NCBI RefSeq assembly: GCF_004011695.2
Contig: NC_082409.1
Span: forward strand, 2,170,001 to 2,234,000
Length of the DNA stretch: 64,000 nucleotides
Direction of reading: 5' to 3'
From: Ascochyta rabiei
Lineage: Eukaryota > Ascomycota > Dothideomycetes > Pleosporales > Didymellaceae
Position numbers and translations under genes: made by a program. Numbering within the stretch: the stretch's first letter is position 1; every line of letters begins with the position of its first letter. The notes beneath the pieces are model-generated. The model did no database searches and was not told where the DNA came from. It saw nothing but the letters and a program-made list of their open reading frames with translations. Positions 1 to 10,272 of this stretch are shown here, in pieces.

Positions 1-1215
1 GCGGAAGTAATGTTGGCAAGGGACTGGTTGTTGGCTTTTAGGCGAACGAAGCAGATCTGACCATCACACGCGAGCGCCTAACGCCACACTGTTTGTGCTG
101 CGCCTTGCTACAATCTGCTGATGGTGACTACTATGGCCGGATACCTAAGCACCTCCACACCGGGTGTAAACCGACCAACCTAGTAAAAGTATATACCTCG
201 CCAAGGATTACCGCTACCATTATCATTGCCACCATTCATCACCGTACCACGACCAGAATCAAAGGTCCTGCGAGCGATCTGTTCAAGGGAATACTGTTTG
301 CGTGCTATCGCAAACCCTTAGGAGAGATTCTATATTCAAGGAAAGCAAAGTTCTGGCGATGAACGGCAAACCAGCACTGATATGCGAAGTAGAGTTGGCG
401 GGGAGAGACACTAATGTGCATCAGAACTCTGCTTTTTCCGATTGAGCACGATTGCTCTCGATGCCTCACAAGTGTGGCAGTGAACGGTTAATCTCACCAA
501 ACACCAACATCGTGATATCTCCTCGGGTCTCGGAACAACAGAGCACCATGCATGTGCTGTGTCCACTGACGGGGCGGGCTAGCGTCGAAGCTTGGCGCAT
601 TATGCTTCTTGGCAGATCGTCGCTGATGAAGTCATTCAGTGCAGGTTTCCAGATTTTAGGTGCGTTTGTTCGTGCAACTCACACGTCAACAATGGATACA
701 ACCATCGTTCCGTGGAGTGAACACAGGCAGAGATGCGGATGGTGAGGGTGTTTCCAAAGTTGCTGCGTCGATACGTAATATTCTCCTCTTATTGCGCCGA
801 GACCAAGGCATATTGAGTGGCTTTCGGACACTCACACCCACACAAGTGGCGATAATCCAGATTGCTGATTGGCTTCTACGGTGTAGGGCTGTGTGTAACG
901 CCGGTCGGGCCTGCCTTAGTTCAGACCCTTATTTCCTTGAGGCTTTCTTCCATGACGCAGGGCTGTGTTTTCGCCCCTGCCCAATAGTGAGCTCACACAT
1001 CACATATAAGCCCAACGTCTCTGCCGTTGTCAGCTTTTGTTTTCCAGAATCAAGCACTCAAACAGTACCCTTTCACACCATCTCACCTTTACCGCAAACA
1101 GCTTGTCTTGAAACAGTCAACACCCTTCTGTTTCACCGCTTCCGGAGACAAGAGTCGCGCACGTCCGAATAGACTCTGAGTGTCAGCTCCACTTCACCAC
1201 CAAACTACCTCCACT
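1..1215. other. Left-edge region without a convincing gene
   Basis: Several short open frames exist on both strands (for example around 93-362 and 660-1172). None shows a recognisable domain, compositional bias or splice pattern that would make it a gene. The frame beginning at base 1 is open for 19 codons up to a TGA at 58-60, so the extreme left could be the 3' end of a plus-strand gene, but 19 codons are not enough to identify it. The last 250 bases look like the promoter of the next gene. Confidence 0.5.
980..1010 (+). promoter_or_regulatory. Possible CCAAT box and TATA-like element
   Basis: A CCAAT motif near 981 is followed by a CATATAAG TATA-like sequence near 1003-1010, about 205 bases before the ATG at 1216. 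Spacing and order fit a fungal core promoter with a leader of 150 bases or more. This is inference from motif position only. Confidence 0.35.
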
Positions 1216-2046
1216 ATGAAGGTCACACAATATCTCGCTGGCGTCGCGCTCGCAACGTCGGTAGCCAACGCCGCTTCAATACCAGAAGTCAACGCCATCA
1301 ACCTCATTGATGACCACGCCGATGTCTTACCTCGCTCATCAGAAGTCGTTGCGCCAGATCACAGCCTAGAGAGAAGGAAAGGCGGTGGCGGTCGCAGCGG
1401 TGGTAGTTCTTCGGGAGGTTCTTCTGGAGGTCGATCAGGTGGTGGCAGTGGTGGCAGCAGCCGCACATCGAGTAACTCGGCAGCTGGAGGGCGCACGAGC
1501 GCAGGATCCGGCGCGCCTCGCGCTTACGGTGGATACTATGGCGGTGGAGCATCTGTGCCTTATACTGCAGGTCGAAGCACGCCCAAGGGCCTAGTCGCTG
1601 CCCCTCTGCTTTTGGGTGTCGGTCTTCTGGCCATCATGCCCGGTCTTTGGCTGTATTCGGCTTATCCATACCACTACAGCAACCCCTACAGGTTCTACAA
1701 CCAAAGCGAAACAAACCAGAACAATCCCAACGGCACAAACACAACGCTTCCCGTCACGTGTCTCTGCCAGGAGTACAGCCCCTGCGGTTGTGACGAGAAC
1801 GACGACCCGAAGTACATCAACGGTCTTGTCGGTAATGGAAGCTACGCCGCGTTGAACAAATCTCTTGTGACTGTCGCTGACGTCAACGGCACAAAGAACC
1901 TGGTCCTCAACGGTACGCTTCCCAACGGCACAACTGCCCCGGGTGGCTCCGACGATGATGAGAGCGCTGCCATCAACCTCAAGATTGGCAAGTACGCTGG
2001 CTACTGGATGATGGCGACGATTGTCCTCACTGGTGTTATGATGTAA
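1216..2046 (+). CDS. Secreted Gly/Ser-rich, GPI-anchor-like surface protein
   Basis: This intronless frame encodes 276 residues from the ATG at 1216, chosen because it opens directly into a signal peptide (MKVTQYLAGVALATSVANA). A Lys-Arg-Arg/Arg-Lys site near residue 54 precedes a Gly/Ser-rich stretch (about residues 55-110). A hydrophobic segment around residues 130-150 (LLLGVGLLAIMPGLWLY) is followed by a Tyr/Asn-rich part, a compact cysteine cluster (CLCQEYSPCGCD) and many N-x-S/T sites. The C-terminus ends in a short hydrophobic tail after charged residues, as in GPI-anchored proteins. I recall fungal families annotated as DUF7732 with this architecture, but cannot confirm membership. Its place is most likely the cell wall or membrane; its function is unknown. 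Confidence 0.8.
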   Translation: MKVTQYLAGVALATSVANAASIPEVNAINLIDDHADVLPRSSEVVAPDHSLERRKGGGGRSGGSSSGGSSGGRSGGGSGGSSRTSSNSAAGGRTSAGSGAPRAYGGYYGGGASVPYTAGRSTPKGLVAAPLLLGVGLLAIMPGLWLYSAYPYHYSNPYRFYNQSETNQNNPNGTNTTLPVTCLCQEYSPCGCDENDDPKYINGLVGNGSYAALNKSLVTVADVNGTKNLVLNGTLPNGTTAPGGSDDDESAAINLKIGKYAGYWMMATIVLTGVMM

Positions 2047-2846
2047 AGATTTTCTCCATTCTCGCATCACACGTTCTCACAATTCATGCATTATCACGAC
2101 CTCCATGGGGAGGACGTGTTTTTTGGCGTTCTGGCATCGTTGGATGGAGAGAGCTTGGTAAAGCCTAGAGATACCCAAGGCCTTCGATGGCATCCTGCTC
2201 CGCTGCTGTTTTGCACATTGTTAGACTAGAAATAATCAACTCGTTTCTCGAATCTTAATTCGCACCTATCTTTCCTCATGCAGCACACAGATCTTGCTAA
2301 GCTTATACCTGTTCTTCCTGTACGGACGCTAAACTTTCAACCATTCATTAGGGAAGCTTTCGTCCTTGGATCCTTTTCTGTGTATCTGATATAGATGGAA
2401 CCGCGCCAGGTGCAGCAAACCAGGGAACGACACGTAGCCTTATTTTGAAATCCTGAGCTTAGTGCCTCCACGCCCGATGTACGTCTGGACCCGTTCTTAT
2501 GTGGAAACAGCCATTTGCAAAGCCACATAGGCCGGGTAGAGGTCCCCGGGCAAAAGAAGAAGAAGAGGAAGAAGAAGAAGAAGCTGGGGACAGAGACTCG
2601 TTAGTCAAGAAATTTGGGAGGTACACAGTACAGAATCCGTGGGCGGTTTGTAGCCAGAGAAAGCTGTATGAGACTACAGTGAGATTTGTCGTCAGGATGG
2701 CAAGACTGGTTTCGCAATAAAGGCCTCCGGCAGCTGTTATATCTGAAGTAAGGGTTGCCATTGTGTTCAGAGCTCTTAGAAGGAGATTTGAAAAGGCTGA
2801 TGTCGGTGATCCGAAAAAAGTGGGATATTGATATATGAAGACGTAT
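2047..2846. other. Intergenic; GAA-rich microsatellite
   Basis: The region lies between the 3' ends of a plus-strand and a minus-strand gene, so it should hold two terminators. The only visible structure is an imperfect AAG/GAA tract at about 2554-2583. Short open frames over this tract encode poly-Glu on one strand and poly-Ser on the other and look spurious. Confidence 0.6.
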
Positions 2847-3418
2847 CTACAACTTGCTCTGCGGCCCCTGAGCCTTCTTCAGCACGGGTTCTAGCTTTGT
2901 TGCCTTGATGACGTCGCCTTTGACCTTGAGTTTCCCGCTCATGAACAGCTTCTGCGCATTCGCTTTGCCAGACACCAGCTTGGCAAACTCGCTATCGTTC
3001 AGCACTAGCGTGACGGCGGGCTTCTTGCCCTCGGGCGCTAAGCCGCGGCCTACAGTGCCAGTCTCTTTGAGATCAATGTGCCATGACTCTTCTTTGCCGG
3101 CGTTCTTGAGCGTGAAGCCGAAGATGGCGTTTCCGGACTTGATGGCTGCTTTGCGGTCGGCGGGTGACGCGGAGAGAGAGGCTTGGATCGCGTCGAAGGC
3201 GGCGGAGGAGGGGAAGTCGTCTGTTAGTTATAGTTAGTCGAAGTAGATCTTATGTGTGTTTAGAGAGGCTTGTGTAGAAGAGTAACTGTTGTTAGTTGCA
3301 ATCGTGGATACTAGCACTCATCACAGCCTGGTCGCTTGGGGTTCAGATCAAGTTATGTGAGCTGAAGGAAAGAAGTGGTACTTATGACCAGGGATGGCTT
3401 ACCGAGTGCGAGAGGCAT
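2847..3418 (-). CDS. SCP2 sterol-carrier domain lipid-binding protein
   Basis: Two exons on the minus strand (3418-3403 and 3220-2847) encode 129 residues, the usual size of a free-standing fungal SCP2 protein (Pox18 type). The start reads MPLAL, then the 182-base intron has a GTAAG donor, a CTAAC branch site and an AACAG acceptor, after which the sequence continues DDFPSSAAFDAIQ. Typical SCP2 blocks are visible: FGFTLKNAGKEESWHIDLK, then VTLVLNDSEF and KLFMSGKLKVKGDV. The C-terminus is PQSKL; read with the last residue it is SKL, a canonical PTS1 signal, so the protein should enter peroxisomes. The family binds fatty acyl-CoAs and sterols and supports beta-oxidation. Confidence 0.88.
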
Positions 3419-3954
3419 GTTGGTGGTGTGGTTTCTTTGAAAAGGCGTGGGTGGAGTTGTTTTTGTTCGACTCGTAGAGACGTGAATATCAGTATCTTAT
3501 ACGGCTCGAACTATGAAGGAGAGGGTAGATGAGGCTGAGAGGATCCGGGATATATGAATTAGTTTGACGACTCGGAAGCTTGTGACAATGATGATGTAGA
3601 CTTGAATCTGGGGTCACGCATGTGACTATGATAGCTCATGCGCTAAACCTGTGCCGAGGCAGAACGCATGGCACGTGTGCGCAGTCTCGCATCCCTAAGT
3701 ACAAGTAGGTAAGTCGGACATCGTGTTAGTTGCTATGTCCAAAACGGGAGGCTTTGCGAAAGGTTGTGCAGTTACAAGGCTTTGCAGGCAAAAGCTGGGG
3801 AAGATGGCAGGGGTTCTCCGCACGTGGAGACGCGCCAGTCCGCGTCCTCTCCATTCCGGAAGACGCGTTCAACGCCCTCATTGAAACCTTCAAAACACGA
3901 AGTTTATCAAATCCTACGTCATTTCGCTCGAGGCCTCCTCTGCATTTGAAAGCG
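3419..3954. other. Intergenic between SCP2 and HET gene
   Basis: This is a divergent promoter region. The frame of the downstream HET gene stays open back to about 3730 but contains no ATG there, so I treat 3730-3954 as a leader. A short unrelated frame from the ATG at 3734 ends after about 50 codons and could be an upstream ORF, but nothing else supports it. Confidence 0.5.
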
Positions 3955-6291
3955 ATGAAGTACGACCTCGATCTCACATTTGGCGAGATCTTCAATGACG
4001 ACTCAGATGCGTTCCTTGATCAATTAATAGACATCCAAAACCACCAGGCAAACCGCGAAGAATCAGAGAAATGGGTAGATCAATTGCGATTCATTGACAT
4101 CTCCAATGTTCCCGACTTGAGAAAAGAAGATGATGGAAAATGGATGTCCTATATTGGGGAGTCCACAATGATGTTCCGCGGACCGAAGAAGCCTCTGATT
4201 TTGCCACTGCTAGAAAAGAAAGACGACGACAGGAGAGCAGATTACGTTGCCGTTTCATGGAGATGGACCAAAGGAAAACAGTTACCGAAATGGGGTTGCG
4301 ACGTTCGAGAGAGCTTCGACTATATGATACAGAGACCTGGCGAGAAACCACACAAGAGCAAGTTTCCGGACCACTACTTCGAGAGGGTCATCTTGCATGC
4401 TCAGGATGAGGATGTGACCCGCTTGTGGATCGACAAGGAATGCATCTATCAACGACCAGGAGATGACCCTGAGGACCTCCGTCTTGGCGTCCAGATCATG
4501 GATGTAGTGTACGGAGAGAGCATGTTCTCTGTCGGGCTCCTGACCACGCCGCTGATGCACCAACACGAGGTCGACTTGCTGGCTGAACTGCTATCGGGTG
4601 CCATCTTTCATAAGCCGAATGACACAAACAACCCGAGATACAAGCGAGATCCGAGGATGGACACGAAGATCTTACAGGTCCAGACATTGATCCTCCGCAT
4701 CTTGAGCGACTCACGATGGTCACGCGGATGGATATTCCAAGAAGATCATCTAGCATCGGATCGAATGGTTTTGATGATACCACACACCAAAAGGCTGAAG
4801 ACAGATACAAGTTTGTATGCCTTTGGTGCCATTCCAGGTAATCTCAAAGTCAAACTTTCCGCCTTCCGCAGGGCAGTCACGATGTTTAGTATGGCCAGCG
4901 ACGAAAATGAATGCCGTTGGCCATTCAGCGAGATGCTAGGGAAAGCGAAGCAATACAATATCTTCAACAAAAAGCTGAACAACATCGAATCAAATCCGCG
5001 CAAACACGGAATACGCACGTGGACTGATGGGAACATGGGCGGAGCAAAGATGAACCGCAAGGTCCACTATTACAACGAGTCCACGTATCCCAGCACTACG
5101 CACAGTATTTTGGATGATATATGCCATCGCGACCTGGAAAAGATGGAGGATCGAGTCGCCATTATGGCCAATGCCGCAAGATTCTCGAAACGACTTGACA
5201 CTAGCTCAGAATCACCTCTCGTCAAATCCGAGGAATACAGTCTTTCGGCCATTCTCCTGACTCTCATTCTGATCAATGGAGAGATCATGAAAACTTCTGA
5301 CATGATAAGAAAAGAGGGTCTGATGAACTCGACTTTGCGCAGCCTTCTGCAAGACATGCAATACAGATTCAGCGCCCCTCTGCTAAAGTATGAGCAGTCT
5401 TTCATAGATCATTGTCGCCTGAAGGGCTCCACAATCAGCCGGCGTGGCGTCGAAGCTCAAGGTTTCCTCTTCAAGCTTCTTCTCAATCGCAGACCGCCTG
5501 CTGCCAGTAGCAAACCAGACCCTTTGAAACTCACTGACGGTGACCGGAAGAAGATCTCTCGTTTGAGGGTGAAAGACCCTGGCGCGGAGAATATTGTGCC
5601 CGGGAGAAAATTTAATCGTCTTGCCGAGGAGATCATACTGATCTTGACCAGTAAGCTCCGCAAGAACTACGGCCAGAGATGTGAACTAGCGGATTTCCTA
5701 GAAGAGAAGCTAGAGTGGGACCGTGACCCGCAGGCACCAGAAGAGACCCAACCTTCAACACCATATGTACTGAACATGATGGCTGGCCTTGTACAGGCAC
5801 TCGTTGATGATCGCGAACTCCGTTTTGCAATCCTGAATGGCGAGCCTGACACAGCACAACCCTCGGCCATATTCATAGCACCTTTTCAAAACGACGTATG
5901 GGTCAGTGAGTACGTGACAAGCATGTGTGATGACGGGACTGGACACTCTTTCGTCTTTACGAGCTGGGACAATGGTTGGCGCAATCATAGCATGGAGCGC
6001 CTGGCAAGCATGGAGGTCGCTGCGTTCAAGTTAGAGCCATTTGAAGTACTGTCGCACTGGGATCCGGATCAAACGGACAATTCTTTCTTGCGAAGCTATA
6101 GCTGGATCAACGGGGTGTGGAAAGCTGAAGGAAAGCGCATGGGAAAGTACACTTTTCCAATTACGGGGCTGACAGTTCCGCATCCGCGGCCTATCGAGGA
6201 TACTCTTGGGAAGAGGAAGAGGGACAACGGGGACAATGGAGATAGCAGTGCAGACTCTGCTGTTTCGAGTGGCGGAGATGATACAAGTTGA
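3955..6291 (+). CDS. HET-domain (heterokaryon incompatibility-like) protein
   Basis: A single exon encodes 778 residues from the first in-frame ATG at 3955. The N-terminal third carries the HET signature: YVAVSWRWTKG near residues 94-104, followed by LWIDKECIYQ near residue 156 and the IMDVVYGES block that aligns with the usual Gln-Met-x-x-Val-Tyr motif. HET domains are fungal TIR-like modules that trigger cell death when incompatible hyphae fuse, although most paralogues have no known partner. The remaining 500 residues have no repeat or NACHT domain that I can recognise. The C-terminus is basic then acidic (GKRKRDNGDNGD) and could act as a nuclear signal. The frame is clean, so the gene is probably functional. 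Confidence 0.8.
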   Translation: MKYDLDLTFGEIFNDDSDAFLDQLIDIQNHQANREESEKWVDQLRFIDISNVPDLRKEDDGKWMSYIGESTMMFRGPKKPLILPLLEKKDDDRRADYVAVSWRWTKGKQLPKWGCDVRESFDYMIQRPGEKPHKSKFPDHYFERVILHAQDEDVTRLWIDKECIYQRPGDDPEDLRLGVQIMDVVYGESMFSVGLLTTPLMHQHEVDLLAELLSGAIFHKPNDTNNPRYKRDPRMDTKILQVQTLILRILSDSRWSRGWIFQEDHLASDRMVLMIPHTKRLKTDTSLYAFGAIPGNLKVKLSAFRRAVTMFSMASDENECRWPFSEMLGKAKQYNIFNKKLNNIESNPRKHGIRTWTDGNMGGAKMNRKVHYYNESTYPSTTHSILDDICHRDLEKMEDRVAIMANAARFSKRLDTSSESPLVKSEEYSLSAILLTLILINGEIMKTSDMIRKEGLMNSTLRSLLQDMQYRFSAPLLKYEQSFIDHCRLKGSTISRRGVEAQGFLFKLLLNRRPPAASSKPDPLKLTDGDRKKISRLRVKDPGAENIVPGRKFNRLAEEIILILTSKLRKNYGQRCELADFLEEKLEWDRDPQAPEETQPSTPYVLNMMAGLVQALVDDRELRFAILNGEPDTAQPSAIFIAPFQNDVWVSEYVTSMCDDGTGHSFVFTSWDNGWRNHSMERLASMEVAAFKLEPFEVLSHWDPDQTDNSFLRSYSWINGVWKAEGKRMGKYTFPITGLTVPHPRPIEDTLGKRKRDNGDNGDSSADSAVSSGGDDTS

Positions 6292-6579
6292 CGCGGGTGT
6301 GCCGGAGAACAGTTTTTCTGCTATCGAGTTACGGTCGATTTCGTCACACATGCTCACGAATTCGCACAATACGTGACGTTGATAATGGTTCATTGGCTGC
6401 AGGACATGGCAAGTCACCACGATACAGCTTCACCTTCACTTCCCCTTGGACCGAAACAGGAAAGCACGCGCCGCACAGACCCAAGCTGTTAGTTTGCCCA
6501 AGTCTACACATTCATCAAACTTCTACCGTCCGCACTCCACCTGCCCTCCGTCAACATTACAATCACATTGTTAGTCGCC

Positions 6580-8332
6580 ATGGCAAAGCCCATCCAGATA
6601 CCGAAAAGGACTTCCAGCCCAGCGGACCCAAGTGCTCATTCCCTCCTTATCACAATCCCACCGGAAGTGCGCAATGCCGTCTAAGGCGTGTTACCTAACA
6701 TACCCCAAACGATCAGAGTTCATAAACGACGAGAGATACGAGGAAGAATTGGTATGCTACGATAGTGTGTTCGCAAGGGATATGCAGGAGGGCCAAGAAT
6801 TCAAGCATGGCTTTGGCTGCGGTATTTCCGTGCTTCTGAGCTGCCGGCAGATTTACCACGAGTTTGCTGGCGTTCTGTACGGGAGCAACACATTCGTTAT
6901 TACTCGAGCTCTCCACTGCCATGACCAGAACGACTATCAGCACTTGCACTATCCATGGCAGTGCAGCCAGTTTGACTATGCTCCACTTTGGTTGGCTGGC
7001 CTCGGCTGTCAGGTCGACCTATTGCACAAGGTCTACATTGACGTAGATGCCATCTGTCCCAGGGACTGCGATGTGTTCGAATTTACGGTCTTTGACATGC
7101 TCCCAATCATACGCATCATCTGGAAACATCCTTGGCTTACGAAAAAACTCGAGTTTTTCCGAAGTGGCAGAAAAAATAAAGAACACGCCAAGCTGACAAG
7201 CGCACGAGAAGCCGGCGAACATTCAGAGCAAAGAGCTATCTTACTGAACAATTGGCTCAACCTGCTCTGTACACAAGATGTTCTTCGTTTAAAGCAGTAC
7301 ATACCTTTCAAGATGCATCTCGAACATATTTGGGTACCGATATTGCAAGAGCAAGATTCCGCATCTGATGTAAGTGTGCAGTTCTGCAATATACCAACGA
7401 TAAAACGGTACTACATTGTAAACAGCGGACGAGGACTCACAGCATGTGAAGAGAGGCCAAATTTCAGAATCGAGCATCTACTGAATGAACCGGTACTTGC
7501 GAGGAATATCGTCGAACATGCTGCGCACGGTCAGCCAGGAGTGGTATTTGATCTTACGCGGCCAACTTTCAGCGGCCTCGACGTGAGCCTACTACATCTC
7601 GACAGGATGTTTGACGCAAAGTACAATTTGGCTGAAATCTTTGCGCAAGCCAACGATGTCACTCTTAGGGCACGGAGCACTTCTGTGGAATCGAACTTCG
7701 ACCACTTCATCGCACTTCAAGAGCTAAGGTCCAACGCCCAGTTCAGGGAAATCGTCTATGCCCACCGCGAAGATAGTTCACCTCTCACTATTGAGCTCGA
7801 ATGCGATATGTCAACGAAAAGTAGCCTGCCTGAGCTGGAGATCAACATCGAGGGACTTGTGGGGTTTCTCTGTGATACGCCAAATACAGCACTCCGCATC
7901 TCACTGAACTGCCTGAGGGACGGACGTGTCTACAGCGAATGCATCAGTGTTGATACCATCTGTTTGTGTTTAAGCATCTACGTACTGCTATCGGATCTCC
8001 TCGAGAGTTGGTCGATACCACTATCGCACAAGTGGACTGCAGATATCACAGCACTTGTGATAGATGGGCGGGGCATCTTGAAGAGTGCTACTTGCTGTAC
8101 TGATAAGGGTTTGTACGAATCTACAATCGAAAACAAGTTTGCTCATCTCAGCAAAGAGGAAATGTATCATTACGGCTACATGACGGCTGCGAGTCACGAT
8201 CGTGACTACCGCTACCTGTGCAAACGGGCTTTGAGGCCTCATTCCGGTCAGGTACTTGAGTGTCTCTTGAAATTGCATTATGAATACTGGGCTGATTGGA
8301 AAAATGTGCGACCGCTTCCCACTACACTGTGA
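6580..8332 (+). pseudogene. Frameshifted conserved fungal ORF (2EXR/F-box-like N-terminus)
   Basis: Translation from the ATG at 6580 gives a typical start of fungal proteins with an F-box-like N-terminus, reading LLITIPPEVRNAV, and then hits TAA at 6682-6684. The matching continuation (KACYLTYPKRSEF) lies in the next frame, which stays open to 8332 for about 550 codons. The frames join exactly if one base is missing just after the GTC codon; no GT-AG intron fits. The downstream part contains LLSCRQIYHEFAGVLYGSNTFVITR, the second conserved block of this family at the expected distance. Either this is a recent one-base deletion with an otherwise intact reading frame, or it is a sequencing error. 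Function of the family is unknown. Confidence 0.7.
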
Positions 8333-8623
8333 GCGTGGCTACCTGGCCCTTGGCTGCCTGTGTCTGAACCTTGTCTTTGTTCCAAAAAGGCTCCGTGGCG
8401 AAGGCAATACGTGAGAGAGTCTAAATGGAAGAATGCGGAGGGATCATCGAAGGATCATCGAAGCTTTGGTGGATTTCAGTTATCAGTCGTAACAGAAAAG
8501 TTCGCAACTGTATACCGCTTTTTTTTGACGAGCCTTTGTGAAGAGGATGAACATCAAGCAATGCTAAAAGTGATTTGAAAGCAGACCTGGTCTCAAAGCA
8601 CGTTCGGCTGATCTCTCTGTTCC
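8333..8623. other. Convergent intergenic region
   Basis: This region lies between the 3' ends of the frameshifted ORF and the SPRY gene. No repeat, RNA gene or conserved frame is visible. Confidence 0.5.
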
Positions 8624-9805
8624 TCAAAACGGCCGGTAAAGCCACTGCGAAGGATGAAAGAAGACCTCAAAGTCCACGCCGCCAAACACTCCGATTGCTG
8701 GGAATAAGTCGAATTCACCTCTCAATCCCATTGTACCGCCCTCACTCCTTGCATCCAACTCTTCATGCCCGTCCCAACCGCCTTCCTTCTTTCCATTCCT
8801 CGTGAAAAACACTTCGACATCCATCAGTCTGCCCTGCTGCTCGGCCTCGTAGCTTGGAGGATTCTTCGGAACCGAGAACGACATGCCAATGCCCACCGTA
8901 TCACCTGGCGCGAATGCAGTTGTGAAGTCAACACCACCCCATGTGTCGTTGACGTATCTCCGTCCATCATCACCGTGTACGCCAAGGCTTCCGCGTTGCC
9001 AGCCTGGAAGTCGGAACGTAGGGTACGGAGGTGCGATGAATCCAACTGCGATGCCAGCATCTGCCTCTTCGAGAGAGAGCCCACCACGGCCGGTGCCCGT
9101 CACTTTTAGCTCGAAGTAGATCGTCTTAGGCTGGTGAGTGCGCAGAGGAGTATCTGCGAGTGCCGAGTACATAGGTAGATTTGTCAAGATACTGGAGTCT
9201 CGGCAGTTGGGATGGGTCCGGACCTTCCAATGCCCGGCTTGTGGTTGTGGCATGATGTCGCCAACAAAGCTGGGCGCCCGCAGCAGTGCGAGCTGCGCAT
9301 TTTGAATAGCGTTGTGTGTTGACGGAGCAATGTTGTAGGGCGGCCAGAGCGGATTCGCTCTGCACCAAGCATACGCGCGGTCGCCTTCTTCCATGGACGA
9401 GTTCGCTGTCGGTGAATTTTCATAGCCAATGGAAGGCGGCGGAGGCAGCAGGGCTGTGTCTGGAATCACCTGCCAATTGTGCTGGACTGGCGCTTCATAG
9501 CTCGGTGGCGGTTGGGAAAGGTGTGATGGTGGTGGACCAGCAGGTGGTGTGAAGTCTGACTTCGATAAGTGTGGCGGAGGTGGACCTGGAGGGGCTTGGT
9601 ACTCTGACTTGGACGATGCATAGTTCGGAGGCGGGCCTGGGGGTGCTTGGTATTTCTCGGTAGGTGTGGTGTGTGATTGTTGCTGTTGTGATGAAGAGTA
9701 ATATGGATTGTTGGGATGGAGTTGCTGTTGCGGCTGTCCTCCACTTGGATGGCCTTGGGGTCTCTGCTCTTCGCCCTTGACCTTCTCTTTCAACTTCTTG
9801 AACAT
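8624..9805 (-). CDS. SPRY-domain protein with Pro-rich N-terminus
   Basis: One minus-strand exon encodes 393 residues. The first 130 are low complexity, with a basic start (MFKKLKEKVKGEE), Gln/Ser runs and repeated proline motifs of the form YQAPPGPPP (three related copies). The second half is a SPRY fold: IYFELKVTGTG, AGIAVGFIAPPYP, then LGVHGDDGRRYVND, DTVGIGMSF, VFFTRNGK and FDLFPAIGVFGGVDFEVFF, which is the usual order of strands. SPRY proteins are protein-interaction adaptors. Proline-rich plus SPRY recalls fungal adaptors for Rsp5-type ligases (Ssh4/Ear1 class), but no membrane segment is present, so I do not assign that role. A possible leader intron spans about 9850-9952 (GTAACA donor, CACTTAG acceptor). 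Confidence 0.85.
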   Translation of the reverse strand: MFKKLKEKVKGEEQRPQGHPSGGQPQQQLHPNNPYYSSSQQQQSHTTPTEKYQAPPGPPPNYASSKSEYQAPPGPPPPHLSKSDFTPPAGPPPSHLSQPPPSYEAPVQHNWQVIPDTALLPPPPSIGYENSPTANSSMEEGDRAYAWCRANPLWPPYNIAPSTHNAIQNAQLALLRAPSFVGDIMPQPQAGHWKVRTHPNCRDSSILTNLPMYSALADTPLRTHQPKTIYFELKVTGTGRGGLSLEEADAGIAVGFIAPPYPTFRLPGWQRGSLGVHGDDGRRYVNDTWGGVDFTTAFAPGDTVGIGMSFSVPKNPPSYEAEQQGRLMDVEVFFTRNGKKEGGWDGHEELDARSEGGTMGLRGEFDLFPAIGVFGGVDFEVFFHPSQWLYRPF

Positions 9806-10272
9806 GACGACGACCTGGAAACGATGTTCGAGGTGATAGTTGATAACCTAAGTGCAGGAAAGTAAGTGAGGAGGCTAGAACGTGGGTGATTTCGCCCGAA
9901 CGCTTGACTAAGAGGCAATCAACAACGAGGCACCACCGAACGTTCGTGTTACCTGGAAGCTGGATGGGCGCAGCAGTTATCGATGATGGAGTTGTGGCTG
10001 TGCTGTGGTTCAACTTCGCTACAAACAATACGTCATAATGGCTTGGCAGCTTGTTTCACTCCGATCCTGCATCCTTTTCTTAACCGACTCCATCACATGT
10101 CTGCGGAAGTCGTAGCGAAAAACTCAAGTTGCTCTCATGATAGCACTATCGCCGTAACTTGAGATGCTTCAAGCAGCCATCCTGCGGATCTCAGACTCAA
10201 GAACGCACCGCGGATTGTGATTTCAAATAGGGCGAGAGCTCCATTCTTGTGAGGCTGATTCTACCAGATCGC
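9806..10272. other. SPRY-gene promoter and AtuA-like terminator
   Basis: This contains the leader and promoter of the minus-strand SPRY gene and the 3' flank of the next minus-strand gene. Apart from the possible leader intron, nothing distinctive is visible. Confidence 0.5.
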
